A stretch of 64,000 nucleotides of DNA from Cupriavidus neocaledonicus (GTDB taxonomy: Bacteria > Pseudomonadota > Gammaproteobacteria > Burkholderiales > Burkholderiaceae): the NCBI RefSeq assembly GCF_000372525.1, contig NZ_AQUR01000086.1, positions 1-64,000 on the forward strand, written 5' to 3'. Below, one piece after another: positions 8,685 to 15,030 of this stretch. Numbering within the stretch: the stretch's first letter is position 1; every line of letters starts with the position of its first letter. The position numbers and the translations under genes were made by a program. The notes under the pieces were generated by a model. It did not search any database and was not told the DNA's origin. It saw only the letters and a program-made list of their open reading frames with translations.

Positions 8685-9413
8685 ATGCAGGACCTCGGAC
8701 TCACCCACCTCTGGTCGCAAGGCGACTTCGTCATGCGTGCGACCGCCATCATTCTGCTGATCATGTCGCTCGCCTCATGGATCGTGATCCTGACCAAGGC
8801 GTGGGATCTGGTGCGCCTGAAGAAGATGGCGCAAGGCGCGGAAAAGCGCTTCTGGCATTCGGACGATTTCGACCACGCGCTGGAAACCCTGGGCGCCGGC
8901 GACGCCAACCCGTTCCGCACGCTGGCCATCGCCGGCAAGGAAGCCGCCCAGCACCATCGCGCCAGCCAGCCGCAGCTGCACGACGTGATGGATATCTCCG
9001 ACTGGCTGACGCGTTCGCTGAAAAGCTCCATCGATGAATCGGTGGCACGCATGCAGTCGGGCCTGGCGGTGCTGGCATCGGTCGGGTCGACCGCGCCGTT
9101 CGTCGGCCTGTTCGGCACCGTGTGGGGCATCTACCACGCGCTGATCGGCATCGGCGCCTCGGGCGTGCCGACCATCGACAAGGTTGCCGGCCCGGTGGGC
9201 GAGGCGCTGATCATGACCGCCTTCGGCCTGGCCGTGGCAATCCCCGCCGTACTGGGCTATAACGCCCTCACCCGCGGCAACAAGTCGGTGATCTCGAAGC
9301 TCAACCGCTTTGCCCACGACCTGCACGCCTACTTCGTCACCGGCGCGCGCGTGCGCCCCACCGGCGCCCGCGCCGAGGACGGCACCGTGCGCCTGGCCAC
9401 GGCACAGCGCTAA
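8685..9413 (+). CDS. exbB: biopolymer transport protein ExbB
   Basis: Inner-membrane subunit of the ExbB5-ExbD2 proton channel that energises TonB. It is 242 residues (MotA/TolQ/ExbB family): the first helix lies at about 15-38, a cytoplasmic domain follows, and two helices lie at about 130-155 and 172-195. The conserved STAPFVGLFGTVWGIYHAL motif and GPVGEALIMTAFGLAVAIPA are present. ATG 8685 follows CAGGAAACC. It lies between tonB and exbD in the same orientation, with short gaps. Confidence 0.95.
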   Translation: MQDLGLTHLWSQGDFVMRATAIILLIMSLASWIVILTKAWDLVRLKKMAQGAEKRFWHSDDFDHALETLGAGDANPFRTLAIAGKEAAQHHRASQPQLHDVMDISDWLTRSLKSSIDESVARMQSGLAVLASVGSTAPFVGLFGTVWGIYHALIGIGASGVPTIDKVAGPVGEALIMTAFGLAVAIPAVLGYNALTRGNKSVISKLNRFAHDLHAYFVTGARVRPTGARAEDGTVRLATAQR

Positions 9414-9434
9414 ACCGCTAGCAAGGAAGTCATC

Positions 9435-9848
<414 letters not shown>

Positions 9849-9879
9849 GCCGGCCCCTGCGGGCACGTCTCTGAACGAC

Positions 9880-9904
9880 AAAGGGCACCTTCGTGTGCCC
9901 TTTT
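9880..9904 (+). terminator. terminator of the tonB-exbBD operon
   Basis: AAAGGGCAC (9880-9888), loop CTTCGT, GTGCCCTTT (9895-9903), then T. Confidence 0.85.
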
Positions 9905-9994
9905 GTCATGGTGCCGAGAGCTTGCGAAGATGCCGGCCAGCGCCGTGGCTCCGGCCGTAGTCGTCGCGCCACTCGTAATCTTAGCGAGAGGCTA

Positions 9995-10023
9995 TTGTAA
10001 TGATAACAATTCTCATTTAATAT
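9995..10023 (+). promoter_or_regulatory. hemP promoter with Fur box in the spacer
   Basis: TTGTAA (9995-10000), a 17-nt spacer and TAATAT (10018-10023) make a sigma-70-type promoter. The Fur-box candidate at 9996-10014 matches the 19-base consensus at 14 positions and overlaps the -35 and spacer, so iron-loaded Fur would exclude polymerase. It lies about 80 nt upstream of hemP. Confidence 0.7.
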
Positions 10024-10103
10024 CATTCCATTGACTGCGCCAGGCGCGGCACCGCCGGCCCGGATCGCACTCCCCTAACTCTCCTATCGCAGAACGGAGC
10101 CAG

Positions 10104-10436
10104 ATGATGAGCACACTTTCCCTGCCGCTGTCGCAACCCCGCGAAGTCACCCGCCGCCGCCTGTCGCTGCGCCGCGTCGACGTGGCCGCGCAGCCGCGCC
10201 GGGATGCCGGGGCAAAAACGGCCCCGTCGGCGATCGCCTCGGTCAAGTCCGCCGTGGCGGCCCTGCCCGCGCGCCTGGAAGCGCTGGTGCGCGACAGCCT
10301 GAGCTCGGCGCCGGCCGGCGAACCGGTGGCGCTGGATGCGATCATGCGCGGCGCCAGCACGCTGCCGATCCTGCACAACGGCGAGGTCTACACGCTGCGC
10401 GTGACACGCTACGGCAAGCTGATCCTGACGAAATGA
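10104..10436 (+). CDS. hemP: HemP-family hemin uptake protein
   Basis: 110 residues. The C-terminal third (about 74-110) is the HemP domain, with ASTLPILHNGEVYTLRVTRYG and a terminal KLILTK. HemP in betaproteobacteria is iron-regulated and needed for full heme-receptor expression; whether it does this by binding DNA or RNA is not something this sequence settles. The N-terminal 70 residues are Arg/Ala-rich and lengthen the protein beyond the usual 50-80. Two ATGs lie in tandem (10104, 10107), preceded by ACGGAG. It is controlled by the Fur box at 9996 and is not followed by a heme transporter here. Confidence 0.85.
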   Translation: MMSTLSLPLSQPREVTRRRLSLRRVDVAAQPRRDAGAKTAPSAIASVKSAVAALPARLEALVRDSLSSAPAGEPVALDAIMRGASTLPILHNGEVYTLRVTRYGKLILTK

Positions 10437-10634
10437 CGCTGCCCCCGCGCGTTGCGGCAGGAAGGCAGCCGGGGGAGCGATTCGCAATCCGCGCCAGGCG
10501 CGGACGCCACGAACGTGGTCGCAAAGACTTTTGTGGGGACCACCTCGGAACGAGGTGTTGGGCAGTAGCCAGGTATGCGTGCCGCGGGCGGGAGTCAGAC
10601 CCCGGCCGTACCCAGCCATGCCCTCTTTTATGCC

Positions 10635-10664
10635 GCCCCGCAGGCGCTGCCTGCGGGGCTTTTT
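10635..10664 (+). terminator. terminator downstream of hemP
   Basis: GCCCCGCAGGC (10635-10645), loop GCT, GCCTGCGGGGC (10649-10659), then TTTTT. It ends 200 nt past the hemP stop, leaving a long 3' region with several small hairpins. Confidence 0.85.
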
Positions 10665-10696
10665 CATGCACCGGCGCCAGCGCCGGCGCGAACGCC

Positions 10697-11104
10697 TTAC
10701 AGTCCGAGCGCGGCGATGCCGGCACGCGCGACCTGCGCGTCCTCGGTCGACTTCACGCCCGACACGCCGACGGCGCCCACCACCTGCTCGTTGCAGACGA
10801 TGGGCACGCCGCCCTCCAGCATGCCCTGCAGCACCGGCGCCGTCATGAACGAGTAGCGGCCGTTGTTGATCATGTCTTCGTAGACCTTCGACTCACGGCG
10901 GCCCAGCGCCGAGGTGCGGGCCTTTTCACCGGCGATATAGGCCGAGATCGGCGCGGCGCCGTCCAGGCGCTGCATGGCCAGCAGATGGCCGCCGTCGTCG
11001 ACCACGACGATCGACACGGCCCAGTGATGGTTCTTTGCCTCGGTTTCCGCTGCGGCCATGATCTTCTTCACGTCGTCTGCCGTCAGAACCGTCTTTTGCT
11101 GCAT
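10697..11104 (-). CDS. GlcG/HbpS-type (DUF336) heme-binding family protein
   Basis: A 135-residue single-domain protein of the GlcG/HbpS family. Recognisable elements are an N-terminal LTADDVKKIMAAAETEAKNH helix, the VVDDGGHLLAMQRLDGA strand-turn, and a C-terminal GGVPIVCNEQVVGAVGVSG strand pair. Some members bind heme or act in redox sensing; others sit in glycolate or diol operons, so the role is not certain. ATG 11104 is chosen because AGGAG lies 8 nt upstream; a longer in-frame start has no such site. It is convergent with hemP, and the iron-gene context makes a heme-related role plausible. Confidence 0.85.
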   Translation of the reverse strand: MQQKTVLTADDVKKIMAAAETEAKNHHWAVSIVVVDDGGHLLAMQRLDGAAPISAYIAGEKARTSALGRRESKVYEDMINNGRYSFMTAPVLQGMLEGGVPIVCNEQVVGAVGVSGVKSTEDAQVARAGIAALGL

Positions 11105-11211
11105 GCCACTCTCCTGGTCATAGATTTGGATAGAGGCCGAAGTATAGCGCCGCACCTGCGCCACCGTCATGGCAGCACCGCCACCGGACGACTGAGCTTG
11201 CGCACCACAGC

Positions 11212-11234
11212 AAAATGGCCCGCAAGCGGGCCAT
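11212..11234 (-). terminator. terminator of the repeat-protein gene
   Basis: On the minus strand ATGGCCCGC / GCGGGCCAT (11215-11234) is followed by TTTG. It lies 29 nt past the stop of the 11263-11520 gene. Confidence 0.75.
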
Positions 11235-11262
11235 GGGTCATGCGATGACTGCGGCGGTGCGG

Positions 11263-11520
11263 TCAGGCGCCGTCGGTGAACGGGTCGACCTTGCCCAGCC
11301 TGGCGCCGTCGGTGTACGGGTCGGTCTTGCCGACACGCGCGCCGTCGGTGAACGGATCCGGCTTGCCGACCTTGGCGCCATCGGTGTACGGGTCGACTGC
11401 GCCGACCTTGGCGCCGTCGAGATACGGGTCGACCTTGCCGACCGCGGCGAACGAGGCGGTGGACGCAGTGCCCAGGAGCGCCAGTGCGGCGGCGGCAATC
11501 ACGGCTTGTTTGATCTTCAT
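11263..11520 (-). CDS. small exported protein of five 12-residue repeats
   Basis: 85 residues. It starts with a clean Sec signal peptide (MKIKQAVIAAAALALLGTAS, likely cut after ASFA at 22-25). The whole mature part is five copies of a 12-residue unit of pattern VGKxDPYTDGAK/R, the last one residue short. There are no cysteines. The repeat has alternating acidic (D) and basic (K/R) positions and invariant DP and DGA, suggesting a metal-binding or beta-type repeat, but I know no function. ATG 11520 follows AAGGGGA. It is monocistronic, with a terminator behind it. Confidence 0.8.
   Translation of the reverse strand: MKIKQAVIAAAALALLGTASTASFAAVGKVDPYLDGAKVGAVDPYTDGAKVGKPDPFTDGARVGKTDPYTDGARLGKVDPFTDGA
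11266..11442 (-). repeat. tandem 36-bp repeat, 5 copies (last one codon short)
   Basis: Codes for residues 27-85 of the exported repeat protein. The five units read VGKVDPYLDGAK, VGAVDPYTDGAK, VGKPDPFTDGAR, VGKTDPYTDGAR and LGKVDPFTDGA. DNA copies differ mostly by point changes, with unit boundaries in frame, so copy-number change would not break the frame. Confidence 0.9.
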
Positions 11521-11730
11521 GAGATTCCCCTTGCTTCTTGGTTGGTCACGGCATCGCACGCCAGAGGGACCAGCGTCATCGCGATGTCACACAAGTAGTT
11601 TAGGGAAAACCCTTAGCGTCGTGCAGGTGATGCTTTGAGCAGTCCGTTCAAATATTTTGACCTCTATCAAATTGCGCCGGTCCGCCCGGAACCAGGCCGG
11701 CACCGTTATGTCGCGCTCGCAGCGCCAAAA

Positions 11731-11757
11731 GGAAAGGGCCCGCAAATGGGGCCCCTT
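11731..11757 (-). terminator. terminator of the Tyr/Pro/Gly-rich protein gene
   Basis: On the minus strand AAGGGGCCC, loop, GGGCCCTTT then CCTTTT, 28 nt after the stop at 11785. Confidence 0.75.
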
Positions 11758-11784
11758 CAGAACAGCCTCGATCCAGGATCGTGC

Positions 11785-12135
11785 TCAGTCACGCCACCTG
11801 CCGTGGCCGTGGCCATGTCCATGGCCACGGTGGTAGCCCGGCGGGCCATAGTAACCGCGATGGCCGCCGTAATAGCGCGGCGGGCCGTAATAGCCAGGAC
11901 CGTAGTAAACCGGGCGCGGGCGGACCACCACTGGCGGTGGACCGTAATAGACCGGAGCGGGCGCCACCACGACCGGCGGCGGGCCATAGTAGGCCGGAGC
12001 GGGCGGATAATACGCCGGCGCACCGATCACCACGCCCGGAACGCCGACGGACACGCCAACGCTCACATGGGCCATGGCTGCGCCAGACGCCAACCCGGCG
12101 GCAATACCGCATGCTGCAAGCCACCAACGTTTCAT
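11785..12135 (-). CDS. exported Tyr/Pro/Gly-rich low-complexity protein
   Basis: 116 residues. An N-terminal signal peptide (MKRWWLAACGIAAGLASGAA, cut near AMA-HV) precedes a short Val/Gly segment, then repeats of YYGPPPVVV type (about 40-80), a YYGPxxYYGG stretch, and a His/Gly-rich tail (HRGHGHGHGHG) that could bind metal ions. Similar short proteins are common in Burkholderiales and are usually labelled hypothetical. ATG 12135 follows GAGAGG. A TACAAT -10 and a long dyad lie upstream (12171-12237). Confidence 0.75.
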   Translation of the reverse strand: MKRWWLAACGIAAGLASGAAMAHVSVGVSVGVPGVVIGAPAYYPPAPAYYGPPPVVVAPAPVYYGPPPVVVRPRPVYYGPGYYGPPRYYGGHRGYYGPPGYHRGHGHGHGHGRWRD

Positions 12136-12170
12136 ATCCGCCTCTCAAAGTGGGATTTCTCGTAACTGGT

Positions 12171-12237
12171 ATTGTAGGGGTTCGGAAATTTCCAGGTGCA
12201 ACGGCGCGCACGACATTGTTACCAGCCGTAACAGTGT
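12171..12237 (-). promoter_or_regulatory. promoter and long dyad upstream of the exported protein
   Basis: On the minus strand TACAAT (12176-12171) is a good -10 without a good -35. A dyad ACAtTGTTAC-CAGCC-GTAACAgTGT spans 12213-12237 (10-base arms, one mismatch), centred at 12225, roughly 61 bases before the predicted start. Its core GTTACC-N4-GTAACA equals the one at 1893-1908. A perfect palindrome GGAAATTTCC sits at 12184-12193 between the two. Confidence 0.45.
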
Positions 12238-12307
12238 CGTCACTTTTCGCCAGAGACCAGTTGCAGGTCGTCGGCACGCGCGCCTGCCCTTCCGTCTCAG
12301 CCGCGGC

Positions 12308-12336
12308 TTGCATCCGGGATGCGGAGCCACCACAAT
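12308..12336 (+). promoter_or_regulatory. possible promoter of split tRNA-Leu
   Basis: TTGCAT (12308-12313), 17-nt spacer, CACAAT (12331-12336). It is a moderate sigma-70 match that would start RNA about 70 nt before the tRNA. Confidence 0.35.
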
Positions 12337-12412
12337 ATCGGGCTTGCCGCGCGCTGCAGCACCCTGGGCCGGTCTGGCACCGACCGGTAACGGCAACAGA
12401 CGCAGCGCACGC

Positions 12413-12723
12413 GCCCGAGTGGTGAAATCGGTAGACACAAGGGACTTGAACAATTTGAGCCTTCGGGGGGAAACGCCCGAAGTGACGCCCGTCAAAGTCG
12501 GCGAACGCCCTGGATGCCATGGCATCCGAGCCAACGCCGAGCCAAGCCCAGCCGCCAAGGCCGGGAAGGTGTAGAGAGCAGACGGCGGGCACCTACGGCC
12601 GCAAGGCTATGGTGAAGGCGTGCTCCAGCCCACGAACAGCGCCCGCGCTGGCGGCGAAAGCCGAAGTGGGAAGAAAATCCCTCGCCGCAAGGCGTGCCGG
12701 TTCGATTCCGGCCTCGGGCACCA
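12413..12723 (+). tRNA. tRNA-Leu(UAA), interrupted by a group I intron
   Basis: The 5' exon 12413-12447 ends in GGGACTT and the 3' exon 12674-12723 begins AAAATCCC. Joined, they give an 85-nt tRNA including encoded CCA: acceptor GCCCGAG/CTCGGGC, anticodon stem AGGGA/TCCCT with loop CTTAAAA (anticodon UAA), a long variable arm CGCC-GCAA-GGCG as expected for leucine, and T-arm GCCGG-TTCGATT-CCGGC. The break falls after U34, inside the anticodon, so the gene is useless unless the intron splices. A terminator follows at 12824. Confidence 0.93.
12448..12673 (+). ncRNA. group I self-splicing intron (IC3-like) in tRNA-Leu(UAA)
   Basis: 226 nt, no ORF. P1 pairs exon CUU (12445-12447) with GAG (12457-12459), giving the U-G pair at the 5' splice site. 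P2 is CUUCGGG/CCCGAAG (12461-12467/12476-12482). A hairpin GGATGCC/GGCATCC lies at 12512-12527. A GCCGAGCCAAGCCC element (12536-12549) resembles the P4/J4-5 strand of cyanobacterial tRNA-Leu introns. P7 is GAGCA/UGCUC (12576-12580/12621-12625), and P9 is CCCAC/GUGGG (12629-12633/12666-12670). The intron ends in G (12673). Insertion after U34 is the same site used in cyanobacteria and plastids. Confidence 0.9.
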
Positions 12724-12823
12724 AATCCACAGTTGCCATCCTTTGCTTTGGCGGCGACATCCTGCGGGCCGCTGCTCACTGCTGGCGGTCACTGCTGGCG
12801 GCCGCCGAAACTTGCAGCGAAAC

Positions 12824-12849
12824 AAAAAGGGGGCAATCGCCCCCTTTTT
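12824..12849. terminator. bidirectional terminator, tRNA-Leu / yeiH-type gene
   Basis: AAAAAGGGGGC (12824-12834), loop AATC, GCCCCCTTTTT (12839-12849). A-tract and T-tract flank the stem, so it can end transcription from both convergent genes. Confidence 0.9.
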
Positions 12850-12870
12850 GCCTGACTCCGGATTGCGCCG

Positions 12871-13977
12871 TCACGCCATCGCGTAGCACATCAGCGCCCC
12901 CGCGCCCATCAGGAACACGAACAGCACACCGGCCAGCGCCAGCGGCTTGCGGCCTGCGCGCACCAGGTCGCCGATGCGGGTGTGCAGGCCGATCGCGAGC
13001 ATCGCGCAAGCCAGCAGCCAGTTGTCCAGCGCGATCAGCGGCGCCTTCCAGGCAGCGGGCACGGCGCCGGCCGAATTGACCGCCATCACCGCGACAAAGC
13101 CCACCGCGAACCAGGGCACCGACTTCATGATGCCGCGCAGGCGGCCTGCGCCGGCGCCGGACCGGGCCGGCTGCGAGCCGCCCTGAGGCCACAGCGCCAT
13201 CACCAGCAGCAGCGGACCCAGAGCCAGCACGCGCACCATCTTGGCCACCACGGCGGCGTCGGCGGTTGGCTCGCTGATCATCTTGCCGGCGGCGATCACC
13301 TGCGCCACTTCGTGCAGCGTCGCCCCGGTAAAGATGCCGAACATGCGCTCGCTCACGGCCCAGTGCCAATGGCCGGTGGCCAGTTCGTACAGATAGGGAT
13401 AGAGCAGCATGCCCACGGTACCGAACAGCACCACCGTCGCCACCGCCACGGCAGTCTGCTTGTCGTCGGTGCGCACCACCGACGACACGGCGATCGCCGC
13501 TGCCGCGCCGCAGATGGCGCTGCCGGAACTGACCAGGATCGCCTCGCGGCGGCTCAGGCCGAACCAAGTCGTGCCAACCCAGGTGCCGAACAGCAGCGTG
13601 GCCACCAGCATGGTCAGCGGCACGGCGATGCCCGGCAGGCCCAGCGCGACGATCGAGGCGAAGGTCAGGCGCAGCCCGTACAACGCCACGCCCAGCCGCA
13701 GCAGGTAATGCCGCGCCACCTGCATGCCGGGGGCCAGCGGCGCCAGCCAATGGCGCGGCAACGTATTGGCCGCAACCATGCCGGCGCACATGGCCAGCGT
13801 CAGCGCGCTGAGCCCGTAGCGCGATACCGCCGGATGCTCGGCCAGCGCAATCGCCAGCCACGCGATGCCGCCCAGCGGGAGCAGTGTCAGCAAGCGCTGC
13901 GACCAGGGCGGCGGCAAGGCCGGTGCCGCGGTTGGCGCGGTGGCCGGAGTGGTGCGGGGGCTGGAGACGGAAGACAT
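12871..13977 (-). CDS. YeiH-type (UPF0324) putative sulfate exporter
   Basis: A 368-residue integral membrane protein with about ten hydrophobic segments. It matches the YeiH/UPF0324 family: RHYLLRLGVALYGLRLTF near 90-105, SSGSAICGAAAAIAVSSVVR near 150-170, and FGIFTGATLHEVAQVIAAG near 215-235. Family members are annotated as putative sulfate/sulfonate exporters and are commonly paired with a divergent LysR regulator, as here. A Pro/Ala-rich N-terminus of about 25 residues precedes the first helix. The next plus-strand gene encodes the regulator 100 nt away. Confidence 0.88.
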   Translation of the reverse strand: MSSVSSPRTTPATAPTAAPALPPPWSQRLLTLLPLGGIAWLAIALAEHPAVSRYGLSALTLAMCAGMVAANTLPRHWLAPLAPGMQVARHYLLRLGVALYGLRLTFASIVALGLPGIAVPLTMLVATLLFGTWVGTTWFGLSRREAILVSSGSAICGAAAAIAVSSVVRTDDKQTAVAVATVVLFGTVGMLLYPYLYELATGHWHWAVSERMFGIFTGATLHEVAQVIAAGKMISEPTADAAVVAKMVRVLALGPLLLVMALWPQGGSQPARSGAGAGRLRGIMKSVPWFAVGFVAVMAVNSAGAVPAAWKAPLIALDNWLLACAMLAIGLHTRIGDLVRAGRKPLALAGVLFVFLMGAGALMCYAMA

Positions 13978-14030
13978 GGCGGGCTCGAGTTGGGTGTGCT
14001 TTAGTGACTCCAGCGTAATGGCGCCCGCCT

Positions 14031-14071
14031 AACCCGTAAAACGGGTAATATCGTTATGCGTTATTGATATT
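14031..14071. promoter_or_regulatory. operator region between yeiH-type and lysR genes
   Basis: Two dyads lie side by side: ACCCGT-AAA-ACGGGT (14032-14046) and AATATC-N13-GATATT (14047-14052/14066-14071). The second resembles the long AT-rich dyads bound by LysR-type regulators. Both fall within the 100-nt divergent spacer, so one site could control both genes. Confidence 0.55.
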
Positions 14072-14077
14072 TTCGAT

Positions 14078-15019
14078 ATGGACCCTCACGCCCACCAGCC
14101 GGCCGCGCCGCGGCCGGAGCAGCGCCCGCTGCGCCTGACGCTGCGCCAGTTGTCCGTGTTCGTGGCGGTGGCCCAGCATGGCAGCACGATGGCGGCTGCC
14201 CAGGCGCTGGCGATGTCGCAATCCGCGGTCAGCGCGTCGCTGGCGGAGCTGGAGCGCGCGCTGGACAGCCCCCTGTTCGACCGCATCGCGCGCCGCCTCA
14301 GCATCAACGAGACCGGCCGGCAATTTTTTCCGCGCGCGCTGTCGCTGCTGGACCAGGCGCAGGAACTCGAGCGTTTTGCCGGCCAGACCGGGGTCCAGTT
14401 GCGCATCGCCGCCAGCAACACCATCGGCAGCTATATGCTGCCGCCGCTGCTGGCGGGCTTCCGCCACTCGCGCAGCGGCCCGTGCACGCTGGACCTGCGC
14501 ATCGGCAATACCCGCGAGGTGCTGCAGTCGCTGCTGCAGTTCGAAGCCGATATCGGCCTGGTCGAAGGCGCGAGCCACGAACGCGACCTGCGCAGCGTGC
14601 GCTGGTGCGACGACGAGATGGTGGTGATCGTCGGCCCCTCCCACCCGCTCGCCGCGGCACCCCATGACCTGGTGGCCCTGCGCGATGCCGAGTGGATCGT
14701 GCGCGAGCCCGGCTCGGGCACGCGCGAGGTGATCGAGGAGCGGCTGGTGCCGCTGCTGGGCGAACTGCGCTTCGCGCTGGAACTGGGCAACGCCGAGGCC
14801 ATCAAGCGAGCGGTGATGAGCGGCTTTGGCGTCAGCTGCCTGTCGCTGCATGTGGTGCGCGACGAACTCGAGCGCGGCACGCTGGTGGCGATCCGCGATG
14901 GCCTGCCGCGCATCGTGCGGCCCCTGCAGCTGGTGGTGCACCAGGACAAGTTCCCGACCCAGGGGTTGCTGGCGTTCACCGAGTACCTGCGCACCATGGC
15001 GCCGCGCATCGGCGCCTGA
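14078..15019 (+). CDS. LysR-family transcriptional regulator of the yeiH-type gene
   Basis: 313 residues. An N-terminal winged helix-turn-helix (about 15-75: LTLRQLSVFVAVAQHGSTMA, SQSAVSASLAELERAL) is followed by a periplasmic-binding-like effector domain (about 100-305). The pairing with a divergent YeiH-type transporter matches the YeiE/YeiH arrangement of other bacteria, where the regulator answers to sulfur or anion status. That effector assignment is inference. ATG 14078 lies at the edge of the predicted operator, so autoregulation is likely. Confidence 0.88.
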   Translation: MDPHAHQPAAPRPEQRPLRLTLRQLSVFVAVAQHGSTMAAAQALAMSQSAVSASLAELERALDSPLFDRIARRLSINETGRQFFPRALSLLDQAQELERFAGQTGVQLRIAASNTIGSYMLPPLLAGFRHSRSGPCTLDLRIGNTREVLQSLLQFEADIGLVEGASHERDLRSVRWCDDEMVVIVGPSHPLAAAPHDLVALRDAEWIVREPGSGTREVIEERLVPLLGELRFALELGNAEAIKRAVMSGFGVSCLSLHVVRDELERGTLVAIRDGLPRIVRPLQLVVHQDKFPTQGLLAFTEYLRTMAPRIGA

Positions 15020-15030
15020 AGGGAAACCGG

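Noticed and set aside
12519-13079. Open frames crossing the tRNA-Leu intron and the yeiH end
   Set aside because: They run through RNA structure and a terminator; the intron is too short to encode an endonuclease and no LAGLIDADG or similar motif is present.
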